From Lacunisphaera sp044224295 (GTDB lineage Bacteria > Verrucomicrobiota > Verrucomicrobiia > Opitutales > Opitutaceae), in assembly GCA_044224295.1 (NCBI GenBank), contig JBGAKQ010000009.1, positions 88,690 through 152,689 of the forward strand: 64,000 bases of DNA, given 5' to 3'. The translations under genes and the position numbers were made by a program. Positions 36,699 to 44,957 of the stretch are shown here, piece after piece; position 1 is the stretch's first letter, and each line of letters begins with the position of its first letter. The notes below the pieces were generated by a model. It saw nothing but the letters and a program-made list of their open reading frames with translations, made no database searches and was not told the origin of the DNA.

Positions 36699-37760
36699 TT
36701 AGAACAGCCAGAGCTTCTTTTTCTTTTTCGGCTCGGGCGCCTTGGGCGCGGGCTGGCCGGCGGCGGCGGCCGCCTGGGCTTCGAGCTTGGCGTCGACGTC
36801 GACCAGCTTGGTGCGGGCCTCGGTCGCGACGGCGGAATCCGGGTAAACGGTGATGGCCTCGTTGTAGAACACCTTCGCCGCCTTGTAGTTTTTCCGGTAC
36901 TTGTAGTAGTAGTCGGCGATCGTCAGCTTGCTCTTGGCAAGGACGGTTTTCATGGCGGCGAGGCCCTTTTCGGCCTGCGCCATGCCGGCGTCGCCGGGGA
37001 ACAGGATCATGTAATCTTCGTAGTAGGTGACGGCCTGCTTGGTCGACGCCTGGTCGTAATACGGGCCGTCGACGAGCGAAGCATGGGTCTCGGCGATCTT
37101 CAGGTACGCGTCGGGCGTCAGCACGCTGCGGGGATACGTGTTGATCATGCGGTCAAGCGCGTCGATCGCCGCCTCGGTTTCGCCGATCTGCTTGTACCCG
37201 CGGGAAGCGTTCATGAGCGAAAGCGGCGCGTAGTCGCTGTACGGCGCGGTGGCCACGATCGTTTCAAAGTACTCCAGCGCGCGTTCCCGGTTCTTGAAGC
37301 CCGGGATCCAGCCCCACAAGCGCGGGCGCTTGCCGGCGAAAAGGTCGGCCGCGATGCGGTATTGCTCACCGATCACCTGCGTGAATTTCTCCGAGCCCGG
37401 ATAACGCGACACCATCGTCTGGTAGGTCGTGAACGCCTTGTAGTACTGCTGCTGCTGGTAGTACAGGCGGCCGGCGCGGTAGAGCGACTCGGGCGCGAAA
37501 ACGGAGTTCGGGTACTTCTTGTAAACCGTGTTGTAGGCCTTGAGCGCGGCGGAGCGGCGGCTCGCTTCCTCCGCGGTGCGGGCCTTGTTCATCAGGTCGA
37601 GCGCATTGCGACCCTCCTCGCCGGCCAGGGAGGCCAGGGCGCCGCCTTCGACTTTCCAGCCTTCCTGGGGCGTCCAGACAAGGTCGGCAGCCAGCCGGGC
37701 GGGAACAAGCAGCAGCGCCGCGGTGGCAGCCAGCAAAAGGAAGAGGGAGGGACGGCGCAT
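36699..37760 (-). CDS. bamD: outer-membrane assembly factor BamD-like TPR protein
   Basis: 353 residues. The signal peptide (about 1-25) has no lipobox cysteine, unlike classical BamD. Tetratricopeptide-like repeats run from about 60 to 320 (ALKAYNTVYKKYPNSVFAPESLYRAGRLYYQ and similar units, cited as a pattern). The end is a Pro/Lys-rich tail (PKAPEPKKKKKLWLF). BamD is part of the complex that inserts barrels in the outer membrane. The assignment rests on repeat pattern and the lipid and envelope neighbourhood (fabH 11 bases upstream). Confidence 0.82.
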   Translation of the reverse strand: MRRPSLFLLLAATAALLLVPARLAADLVWTPQEGWKVEGGALASLAGEEGRNALDLMNKARTAEEASRRSAALKAYNTVYKKYPNSVFAPESLYRAGRLYYQQQQYYKAFTTYQTMVSRYPGSEKFTQVIGEQYRIAADLFAGKRPRLWGWIPGFKNRERALEYFETIVATAPYSDYAPLSLMNASRGYKQIGETEAAIDALDRMINTYPRSVLTPDAYLKIAETHASLVDGPYYDQASTKQAVTYYEDYMILFPGDAGMAQAEKGLAAMKTVLAKSKLTIADYYYKYRKNYKAAKVFYNEAITVYPDSAVATEARTKLVDVDAKLEAQAAAAAGQPAPKAPEPKKKKKLWLF

Positions 37761-37771
37761 GAAAATAGTGC

Positions 37772-38758
37772 TTACCAGCGAATAAGAGTGGCGCCGTAGG
37801 TCAAGCCAGCGCCAAACGCCACGAGCAGCGTCAAATCACCCGGCTTGATGCGACCCGCGCGGCGCGCTTCGTCCAAGGCAAGGGGAATCGAGGCGGCGGA
37901 CGTGTTGCCGTAACGGTCCAGGTTCACATACACGCGCTCCATCGGCACCTTCAAGTTGCTGGCCAGGGCCTCAATGATGCGGATGTTCGCCTGATGGGGG
38001 ATCACGAGGTCGATTTGGTCAGGCGTAAGCTTGTGTTGTTCCATCATTTCCTTGGCGACGGTCTCCATCACGCGCACCGCGCTCTTGAAGACTTCCCGGC
38101 CGTTCATGCGGATGCAATGGGCGTGCTCCGCCACCGACTTGGCATCGGCCGGCCGCTTGCTGCCGCCGGCGGGAATGTAGAGGTTGTCGGCGAATTCGCC
38201 GTCCGCCCCGAGGTCGGTGCCGAGGATGCCCACGCCGGGTTGGTCGCTCTTCATGAGGACCGCGGCGCCGCTGCCATCCCCGAACAGGACGCAGGTCGTG
38301 CGGTCGGTCCAGTCGGTCACGGTCGAAAGCTTCTCCGCGCCGATGATCAGGGCGCGCTTGTAACGGTTCGTCTGCAGCTGCCCGTAGGCGATCTCGAGCG
38401 CGTAGAGGAAACCCGAGCAGGCGGCGGCGATGTCGAAACACGTCGCGTGGCCCGGCACGCCCAGCTTGTGCTGCACGTAACAGGCGGTCGAGGGCAGGGG
38501 AGTGTCCGGGGACGCCGTGGCCACGATGAGGAGGTCGATGTCACTCGCCTGGATCTTCGCGTCGGCCAGTGCCGCGGTCGCGGCCTTCACGGCCAGGTCC
38601 GAGCAGGCCTCGTCGTCCGCCGCGATGCGGCGCTCGCGAATGCCCGAGCGGGAGACGATCCACTCGTCGGACGTGTCGACCATTTTGGAGAGGTCTTGAT
38701 TGGTGAGCACTTTCGACGGGGCATAGGAGCCGACGCCTGCGATGATGACTGAGGCCAT
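37772..38758 (-). CDS. fabH: 3-oxoacyl-ACP synthase III
   Basis: 328 residues from the ATG at 38758. The catalytic triad is visible: Cys114 in AAACSGF, His255 in IPHQANIR and Asn285 in YGNTSAAS. It condenses acetyl-CoA with malonyl-ACP to start fatty-acid synthesis. It sits 8 bases after plsX in the conserved rpmF-plsX-fabH order, followed by bamD. Confidence 0.97.
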   Translation of the reverse strand: MASVIIAGVGSYAPSKVLTNQDLSKMVDTSDEWIVSRSGIRERRIAADDEACSDLAVKAATAALADAKIQASDIDLLIVATASPDTPLPSTACYVQHKLGVPGHATCFDIAAACSGFLYALEIAYGQLQTNRYKRALIIGAEKLSTVTDWTDRTTCVLFGDGSGAAVLMKSDQPGVGILGTDLGADGEFADNLYIPAGGSKRPADAKSVAEHAHCIRMNGREVFKSAVRVMETVAKEMMEQHKLTPDQIDLVIPHQANIRIIEALASNLKVPMERVYVNLDRYGNTSAASIPLALDEARRAGRIKPGDLTLLVAFGAGLTYGATLIRW

Positions 38759-38766
38759 GTTGAAAA

Positions 38767-39801
38767 TCAGTGGGTGGCCGGCGGGGTGGCCGGGGCGGCG
38801 GCGATGAGCTCGTTGGCCCGGGCGACGTCGGACTCGATGCGGTGATAAAGGTCTTTTTGGATCAGTTGCGACGCCGCGCGGATGGCGCTGGTCCACGCGT
38901 GGCGGTTGGACGAGCCGTGCGCCTTGAGCACGTTGCCCTTCACGCCCAGCAAGGGCGCGCCGCCGTAGCGGTCGGGGTTCATGCGGGCCTTGAGGACGTC
39001 AAACGCGCCCTTCGCGAGCGCCCCGCCGAGCATGCGGACCGGGCTGCGCTTGATTTCCTCGCGGAGCATGCCGCTGATGAATTTGGCGAGCGATTCCCAT
39101 GTCTTGAGCAGCGTGTTGCCCACGAAGCCGTCGCAGACCACGACGTCCACCGTGTCCTTGAACACCTGAAAGCCCTCGATCGGGCCGACGTAATTGATGA
39201 CGCCGTTGATCTTCTTGAGGAGCGCGTTGGCCTCGGTGGTGAGCGCCGTACCTTTGCCTTCCTCGGTGCCAATCGTCAGGAGCCCGACGCGCGGGTTTTC
39301 GATCCCAAGGATGACCCGGGCGTAGTCCGCACCGAGGATCGCATTGTGGACCAGATGCTCGGCCTTCGCCTCGGGGTTGGCGCCCGCGTCGATGAGGACG
39401 AAATGGCCGTTTTCGCGCGGGATGACCGCGGCGAGCACCGGGCGGTCGACGCCGGTGATGGAACCGACGAGCAGCTTGCTGCCCGCCATCAAGGCACCGG
39501 TGTTGCCGGAGCTGACGAACGCGGCGGCCTTGCCCTCCTTCACGAGGTTGAAGCCGCGGACCATGGAGGAATCCTTCTTCTTCGCGATGGCGCGAAGGGG
39601 CTTGTCCTCCATCGTGATCACCTCGGAGGCATGCTGGATGTTGACCCGGCCGCCCTGGTTTAGGCCGGCGGCCTCGACCAAGGGAGTGAGAATCGCCTGA
39701 TCACCAACCAGCGTGATCGGATTGATGGCCCCGTCAGCGAGCGCCAGTTGGACGGCGGCGACGACTTCGGACGGGCCGAGGTCGCCCCCCATCGCGTCCA
39801 C
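38767..39801 (-). CDS. plsX: phosphate acyltransferase PlsX
   Basis: 344 residues from a GTG at 39801, giving MDAMGGDLGPSE. Most PlsX proteins have five or more residues before DAMGGD, and the reading frame continues upstream (RIAVDAMGGD) with no ATG, GTG or TTG; an ATT at 39807 is the only nearby alternative. Other landmarks are SGNTGALMAGSK, DAGANPEAKAEHL and GFVGNTLLKTWE. PlsX makes acyl-phosphate from acyl-ACP for phospholipid synthesis. It is flanked by rpmF and fabH as in many bacteria. Confidence 0.93.
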   Translation of the reverse strand: MDAMGGDLGPSEVVAAVQLALADGAINPITLVGDQAILTPLVEAAGLNQGGRVNIQHASEVITMEDKPLRAIAKKKDSSMVRGFNLVKEGKAAAFVSSGNTGALMAGSKLLVGSITGVDRPVLAAVIPRENGHFVLIDAGANPEAKAEHLVHNAILGADYARVILGIENPRVGLLTIGTEEGKGTALTTEANALLKKINGVINYVGPIEGFQVFKDTVDVVVCDGFVGNTLLKTWESLAKFISGMLREEIKRSPVRMLGGALAKGAFDVLKARMNPDRYGGAPLLGVKGNVLKAHGSSNRHAWTSAIRAASQLIQKDLYHRIESDVARANELIAAAPATPPATH

Positions 39802-39877
39802 CGCAATCCGGGCCTGGTCGGTCGTGGGACTGGCCGTCTCGGGGTTAATGGCGGGAAAACTGAACCCGGCGGACTGC

Positions 39878-40054
39878 TTAGACCTCGACGTTGAGGACCT
39901 GGCGGCCGCGATAGATACCCGTCTTCGGGTTCACACGGTGCGGGCGGAAAGAACCACCATCGGTGTCCTTGGCAAATTGGGGGGCCCGGAGGGCGTTGGC
40001 GGCACGGCGGTTGGCGCTGCGGCGCTTGGATTGCTTGCGTTTCGGATTGGCCAT
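39878..40054 (-). CDS. rpmF: 50S ribosomal protein L32
   Basis: 58 residues starting MANPKRKQSKRRSANRRAAN and ending RGRQVLNVEV, with the L32 core FRPHRVNPKTGIYRGR. The four zinc-binding cysteines of the C-plus form are absent, so this is the zinc-free form. It sits upstream of plsX and fabH in the classic order. No strong Shine-Dalgarno sequence precedes the ATG. Confidence 0.95.
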   Translation of the reverse strand: MANPKRKQSKRRSANRRAANALRAPQFAKDTDGGSFRPHRVNPKTGIYRGRQVLNVEV

Positions 40055-40104
40055 AAAGAAAGGGAGTTCGGAGTGCGGCGGATCGCGAAACCCGGCGCTT
40101 TTTT

Positions 40105-40113
40105 GTTATATAA
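40105..40113 (-). promoter_or_regulatory. candidate -10 region for rpmF-plsX-fabH
   Basis: A TTATATAA block (40106-40113) stands out in GC-rich DNA about 50 bases before rpmF and reads as TATATA or TATAAC on the minus strand. No good -35 is seen, so this rests on base composition and position. Confidence 0.3.
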
Positions 40114-40177
40114 AGACGAGGTTGGTAGGGTCGGCGCGGAGGGCCGTCAAGTGTTATGTCGCCCCGTCACCCCGCGA

Positions 40178-41185
40178 TCAAAACACGGAAAACAGAATCA
40201 ATGCAAGTGCCAGCAACAGGCGATAATAGGCAAAAACCGCGAGACCGTGCCGGCTGATGAAATGCACGAGGAATTTGACGGCGATCAGGGCCGACACCGC
40301 GGCGATCGCGGCGCCCAGCAGGACGTCGGTCCACCCAAAAACCTCGATCATGGCCGCGCCGGATTTTGCGCCCTTGTAGACCGCGGCCCCCGCGAGGGTG
40401 GGCAGGCCGACGAGAAAACTGAACTCCGCGGCTTTCGCGGCGCTGAGGCCCGCCAGGTAGCCGCCGACAATCGTCACCATGGATCGGCTGGTGCCCGGCC
40501 AGAGGGCCAGACATTGCGCAAAGCCAATCCCGAGCGATTGCTTCACCGTGAGATTCGCAGGTTCGCCCTTTGAATAACCGATGCCGCTGTTCATGCGCCG
40601 CCACCGCTCGGCCCAGAGCATCAGGAACGCACCGCCGATCAACGCGGCGATCACCGCCCACACGGAAAACAGATACTTGTCGATCAGGTCGTGCAGCAGG
40701 AACCCGATGACGGCGACCGGCAGGAAGGCCAGCAGGACGTTGCGCAGGAGGCGGAAGCCCGCGCTGCTGCGTCCGAGCAGGCCGATGAACATGCCAAGGA
40801 CCTGGCGCCAGTAGAGGAACATGACCGCCGCGATCGCGCCGACTTGGATGACCACGGTGTAGGTGTCGGCCGCGAGCTTGAGCGTCAACGGCACGCCGCC
40901 CGGGTGTTTTTCCGAGGGGCGTTTGTACCAGAGCGGCTGCCCGGATTTGTCGGTGAGCTGCGTTTCGGATTCGAGGCCGAGCGCGCGATTCGCGATGATC
41001 AGATGTCCGGTCGAGGAAATCGGCAGAAACTCGGTGACTCCCTCCACGACGCCGAGCACGACCGCGTCGCGCACGCTCAACTCGGCCACCGGGGCAGGCG
41101 CCGGCGCGGGGCGCTTGTCCTGGGCAAAGGTTAGGCTGGCGGTCAGCAGAAGGCCGACCCAGAGGGAACGGGAAAGAAATGCCAC
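40178..41185 (-). CDS. uppP: undecaprenyl-diphosphatase UppP (BacA family)
   Basis: 335 residues, about 60 longer than E. coli UppP. Signature motifs are VVEGVTEFLPISSTGHLI (with the catalytic glutamates) and LWPGTSRSM, and several membrane helices follow. It dephosphorylates undecaprenyl pyrophosphate outside the inner membrane, recycling the lipid carrier. The extra length includes an N-terminal signal-like helix plus a Pro-rich linker (QDKRPAPAPAPVA) and a loop (about 75-105). It is upstream of rpmF on the same strand, with 123 bases between. Confidence 0.94.
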   Translation of the reverse strand: MAFLSRSLWVGLLLTASLTFAQDKRPAPAPAPVAELSVRDAVVLGVVEGVTEFLPISSTGHLIIANRALGLESETQLTDKSGQPLWYKRPSEKHPGGVPLTLKLAADTYTVVIQVGAIAAVMFLYWRQVLGMFIGLLGRSSAGFRLLRNVLLAFLPVAVIGFLLHDLIDKYLFSVWAVIAALIGGAFLMLWAERWRRMNSGIGYSKGEPANLTVKQSLGIGFAQCLALWPGTSRSMVTIVGGYLAGLSAAKAAEFSFLVGLPTLAGAAVYKGAKSGAAMIEVFGWTDVLLGAAIAAVSALIAVKFLVHFISRHGLAVFAYYRLLLALALILFSVF

Positions 41186-41316
41186 GCGCTACTGTCCGCG
41201 AAAACGGCGAAGGGTGTCCAGTATTATGCGGGCGGGCCGCCGGCGCCGGGCCGCGGGCGTGATGACGGACTTTTAGCTTTGCGGCCCCAGTGGATTCCCT
41301 TCTGCTCGGCGCTTTG

Positions 41317-42363
41317 ATGGCAGCACTGACCGACCTCACCGCCCGGCTCAAAGGCCGCATGGACCTGGCGCCCGCCGAGCTTACCGCCGCCGCCGCCGCG
41401 TTGGGCTCGCCGGACGTCCCGGACGACGCCAAGGCGGCTTTCCTTGCGGCATTGGCCGACAAGGGGGAGACCCCAGTCGAGATCGCCGGCTTCGCCCAAG
41501 CCTTTCGGCAACTGGCGGTGAATCCCGGCGTGGAGGCCTGGTCGGCACGCGCGATCGATATCGTTGGCACCGGTGGTGACCATGCGGGCGGCTTCAACAT
41601 CTCGAGCCTCGTGGTTCTGGTCGTCGCGAGTGCCGGCGTGCCGGTGATGAAGCATGGCAACCGCGGCATCACCTCGAAAAGCGGCAGCGCCGACCTGCTG
41701 GCCGCGTTGGGCGTCGACCTCGCCGCCCCGCCCGAAAAACTGCGCCGCGCCCTCGACCAGCTTGGCTACATTTTCTTTTTTGCCCCGAACTACCACCCGG
41801 CGTTCAAGCACATTGGCCCCGCCCGCAAGGCGCTCGCCGCACAGGGACGCCGCACGGTGTTTAATGTGCTCGGCCCGCTTCTGAACCCGGGGCGTCCCGC
41901 GCATATTCTCCTTGGGGTTTACGCGTTGCCGCTGGTTGAGAAGCTGGCACACACCCTCGAGGAACTCGGCCAAACCGCCGGGCTGGTTGGACACGGCGTG
42001 ATTTCCGCGGAACAGGGTATCGACGAACTCACGACCGCGACGGTTAATCACGTTTGCGGCGTCGGGCGCCTGCGCGGCGTCCGCAGTCCGTGGCGCGCGG
42101 AGGACTTCGGCCTGGCCGCCGCGCCTTTTGCGGAGCTCCAGGGCGGCGACGTCACGGCCAACCTGGCGACGGTCGAAGCGATCCTCGACGGACGCGGCCC
42201 GGCGGGCCTGGTCGACACGATCGTCCTGAACAGTGCCGTGGCCCTGCACGTGGCGGGCCGATTCGGCAGTGTTCGCGAAGGCATCGCCCCCGCCCGCGAG
42301 CTGTTGCTTGGCGGGGCCGTGCGGGCGAAAATCCGGGCGACGCGGGAATTCTACGGATCATGA
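41317..42363 (+). CDS. trpD: anthranilate phosphoribosyltransferase
   Basis: 348 residues from the ATG at 41317; a GTG at 41290 would add nine. PRPP and metal motifs are visible: DIVGTGGDHAGGFNISS, KHGNRGITSKSGSADLLAALG and VFNVLGPLLNPGRP. It transfers phosphoribose to anthranilate in tryptophan synthesis. The rest of the trp pathway is not in the window. Its stop codon overlaps the glmM start (ATGA). It is divergent from uppP. Confidence 0.95.
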   Translation: MAALTDLTARLKGRMDLAPAELTAAAAALGSPDVPDDAKAAFLAALADKGETPVEIAGFAQAFRQLAVNPGVEAWSARAIDIVGTGGDHAGGFNISSLVVLVVASAGVPVMKHGNRGITSKSGSADLLAALGVDLAAPPEKLRRALDQLGYIFFFAPNYHPAFKHIGPARKALAAQGRRTVFNVLGPLLNPGRPAHILLGVYALPLVEKLAHTLEELGQTAGLVGHGVISAEQGIDELTTATVNHVCGVGRLRGVRSPWRAEDFGLAAAPFAELQGGDVTANLATVEAILDGRGPAGLVDTIVLNSAVALHVAGRFGSVREGIAPARELLLGGAVRAKIRATREFYGS

Positions 42364-43694
42364 AACGACTCTATTTCGGAACGGACGGCGTCCGCGGCGT
42401 GTACGGCAGCCCCACGATGAACGAGGACTTCGCCTGGCGGCTGGGTGCCGCGGCGGCAGCGTGGTTGCGTACGAAAGGTGTGCGGGCGGGCGGGCTCGTG
42501 CTGATCGGCCGCGACACGCGGGCCTCGGGGGTTTCGCTCACGCAGGCGCTGGCGGATGGATTGGCCGAGGGCGGCTTTAAACCGGCCTCGTTGGAGGTCC
42601 TGCCGACGCCGGCGGTGTCCCGCGCGGTGCGCACCCAAAATGCGGTGCTCGGCGTCGTCGTGACCGCATCGCACAATCCCGCCTCGGACAACGGCATCAA
42701 GTTTTTCGGCCCGGCGGGCGTCAAACTCACCGACGAAGAGGAGGCGGCCGTCGAAGCCCTCCTGCCCGCGGCGCGCAAAGGCGGCGCGCACACGCTGTCC
42801 ACTCGCGATGGGGTGGCGGATTACCTCGGCGCAATGGCGGGCATCCTCCCGGGCAAGCTGACCGGATGGGACATCGTGCTCGACACCGCGAACGGCGCGA
42901 CGGTCCACACGAGCAGCCGCGTGTTGCGGGACCATGGTGCGCGCGTGATCGCCATCGGCGCGACGCCGGATGGTCTCAACATTAACGCCGGGGTCGGCAG
43001 CGAGCACCCGGAGAAACTCGCGGCCGCCGTGCGGGAGCACCGCGCCCGCCTGGGCATCGCGCACGATGGCGATGGCGACCGGTGCGTGCTGTGTGACGAA
43101 ACGGGCGCCGTGTTGGATGGCGACGAACTCCTGACGATTCTCGCGCTGCACGCGCTCAAGCGGAAGAAACTCGCGAAGGACCTCTTGGTGGTGACCGTCC
43201 AAAGCAATCTCGGCGTCGAGGCCGCCGTGACCGCCGCCGGCGGCCGGGTGGGTCGGACGCCCGTCGGTGATCGCTACGTGATCGAACGCATGCTGGCGGA
43301 AGGGGCGTCGCTGGGCGGCGAGTCTTCGGGGCATGTGATTTGTGCGGATGTTTCCCCCACCGGTGACGGCTTGGTGGCCGCGCTGAAGGTGATCGAGGTG
43401 ATGCTCGCGACCGGCCAGCCCCTTTCGCAGTTGCGGCGCGCTCTCGTGAAGTTCCCGCAGCACACCGTGGCGCTCAAGGTGAAGGAGAAGACGCCACTCG
43501 AGTCGCTCCGCGTCCTGCCGGCGGCCATTGCCGCCGTGGAGGCTGAACTCGGGGCGCGTGGCCGGGTGCTCGTGCGCTACTCGGGCACCGAGCCCAAGCT
43601 GCGTCTGCTCGTGGAAGGCACGACGGACGCGATTGTCAAAGCCGCCATGGACCGGCTCGTGGCCGCCGCGAAAAGCGAACTCGCGGTGCTCTAG
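42360..43694 (+). CDS. glmM: phosphoglucosamine mutase
   Basis: 444 residues. Starts MKRLYFGTDGVRGVYG. The phosphoserine loop is VVTASHNPASDNGIK with Ser104, the metal loop is DGDGDRC and the sugar loop is GGESSGHV. The C-terminal phosphate-binding loop is RYSGTEPKLR. It converts glucosamine 6-phosphate to the 1-phosphate, feeding UDP-GlcNAc for peptidoglycan and LPS. It is coupled to trpD by a four-base overlap. Confidence 0.97.
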   Translation: MKRLYFGTDGVRGVYGSPTMNEDFAWRLGAAAAAWLRTKGVRAGGLVLIGRDTRASGVSLTQALADGLAEGGFKPASLEVLPTPAVSRAVRTQNAVLGVVVTASHNPASDNGIKFFGPAGVKLTDEEEAAVEALLPAARKGGAHTLSTRDGVADYLGAMAGILPGKLTGWDIVLDTANGATVHTSSRVLRDHGARVIAIGATPDGLNINAGVGSEHPEKLAAAVREHRARLGIAHDGDGDRCVLCDETGAVLDGDELLTILALHALKRKKLAKDLLVVTVQSNLGVEAAVTAAGGRVGRTPVGDRYVIERMLAEGASLGGESSGHVICADVSPTGDGLVAALKVIEVMLATGQPLSQLRRALVKFPQHTVALKVKEKTPLESLRVLPAAIAAVEAELGARGRVLVRYSGTEPKLRLLVEGTTDAIVKAAMDRLVAAAKSELAVL

Positions 43695-43754
43695 CCGCGC
43701 GCCAGAGCGGTCTGCAGTCACCGGTTGACCGCGATCGTGGACTCGGGCTTATCG

Positions 43755-44921
43755 ATGGCCGACGTGTCAACCGTGCCCCCCAACTCCGAATCGACGGCGC
43801 GCATTTATTGGACCGCGTTCATCGGGCTCTTCTTCGACTACTACGACCTGTACCTGTTTGTGTACTTGGAAATGGTCCTGGTGCGGGAATTCGCGCTCGG
43901 CGTAGCCCAGAGCAGTTGGCTGCAGTTCGTCGGTCTCGCCGGCGTCGGCCTGGGGGCGCTGGTGTTTGGATACTTTGCCGACCGGTTTGGCCGGGGGCGG
44001 ATGATGTTGGTCGTGTTTGGTTTTTATGTGGCCGGAATCGCCGGCCTGAGTCTCGCGTGGAACTACGAGAGTCTGTTGTTCGCGCGACTGGTCGCTTCGC
44101 TTTCGCTCGGGGCGGAGTGGGGCATCAGCCACACCTACCTGGCGGAACGGGTCACAGGGCCCCGGCGGTACCGCTTTTCGGCGCTGCTCCAATTCTCAAT
44201 TCTCGGCGGTCTGCTGGCCGCCCTGATGACGCGGTTCGCGTTGCCGGTGATCGGCTGGCGGTTGTTGTTCGCCGGTTCGATCGTGCCAGTTGCGGTGCTG
44301 GCCTGGGTCCGCTGGCACGCGCTCCGCACGGGTGATCGCTCGTCAGCAGCCGGGACGGCGCTGCCGTCACTCGGGACGGCGATTCAGCAGACGGCTGGTC
44401 GCTTCGCGCTTTGTTTCGCGCTCTCAAGTCTCACGATCGCCAGCGGCACCCTGAACGTTTTCTTTGCCCGGGACCTGCCGCAATCGCCCTTCTACACGAT
44501 CCTGTTCTGGGGCAACGTCGCGCCGGGTATGCTGGCGGGTGCCTGGCTGGTGCGCCGCTGGGGCGTCGGGCCGGCTTTGATTCTCTATGCCGTGGGTTTG
44601 CTGATGCTTTCGGTGGGCGCTTGGTCGAGTGGGTCCACCCAGGCCGCGCTCGTGTTTGCGCTCGGCATCCCGCTGCTCAACGGCATCCCGTTTGGCCTCA
44701 TGGGCGCGTGGTACAACGAGGTGTTTGGCGCATACCGAACGATGCTCTCCGGCGCCGCCTACAACCTCGGCCGAATCCTCGCCGGCTTTGCCCCCGTGCT
44801 GATCACGCAGCTCGGCCTTCAGGAACAGGGCCGTTACTTCCTGTTTTCCGCCGCGATGGGTGTCGGCGTCCTGATCGTCGCCGCGCTCATTCCCAAGACT
44901 GCCGCTCCGGCCCACGTGTAA
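43755..44921 (+). CDS. MFS transporter
   Basis: 388 residues from the ATG at 43755; an in-frame TTG at 43725 is the alternative. About 12 hydrophobic helices are visible. The loop 2-3 motif reads GYFADRFGRGRMM, the classic MFS G-x-x-x-D-R-x-G-R-R-x. The helix 1 pattern GLFFDYYDLYLFVYL resembles sialate or aromatic-acid-type MFS carriers. The substrate cannot be set from sequence. A 21-base palindrome spans its stop codon. Confidence 0.9.
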   Translation: MADVSTVPPNSESTARIYWTAFIGLFFDYYDLYLFVYLEMVLVREFALGVAQSSWLQFVGLAGVGLGALVFGYFADRFGRGRMMLVVFGFYVAGIAGLSLAWNYESLLFARLVASLSLGAEWGISHTYLAERVTGPRRYRFSALLQFSILGGLLAALMTRFALPVIGWRLLFAGSIVPVAVLAWVRWHALRTGDRSSAAGTALPSLGTAIQQTAGRFALCFALSSLTIASGTLNVFFARDLPQSPFYTILFWGNVAPGMLAGAWLVRRWGVGPALILYAVGLLMLSVGAWSSGSTQAALVFALGIPLLNGIPFGLMGAWYNEVFGAYRTMLSGAAYNLGRILAGFAPVLITQLGLQEQGRYFLFSAAMGVGVLIVAALIPKTAAPAHV

Positions 44922-44936
44922 CGTAATACGTTACAC
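44916..44936. repeat. 21-bp perfect palindrome across the MFS stop codon
   Basis: GTGTAACGT, spacer AAT, then ACGTTACAC. It contains the TAA stop (44919-44921) and lies in the 36-base space between two convergent genes. There is no T-run on either side, so it may be a weak bidirectional terminator or a protein-binding site. Confidence 0.6.
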
Positions 44937-44957
44937 CTTGGGCGGCTGGCGCGCGGG

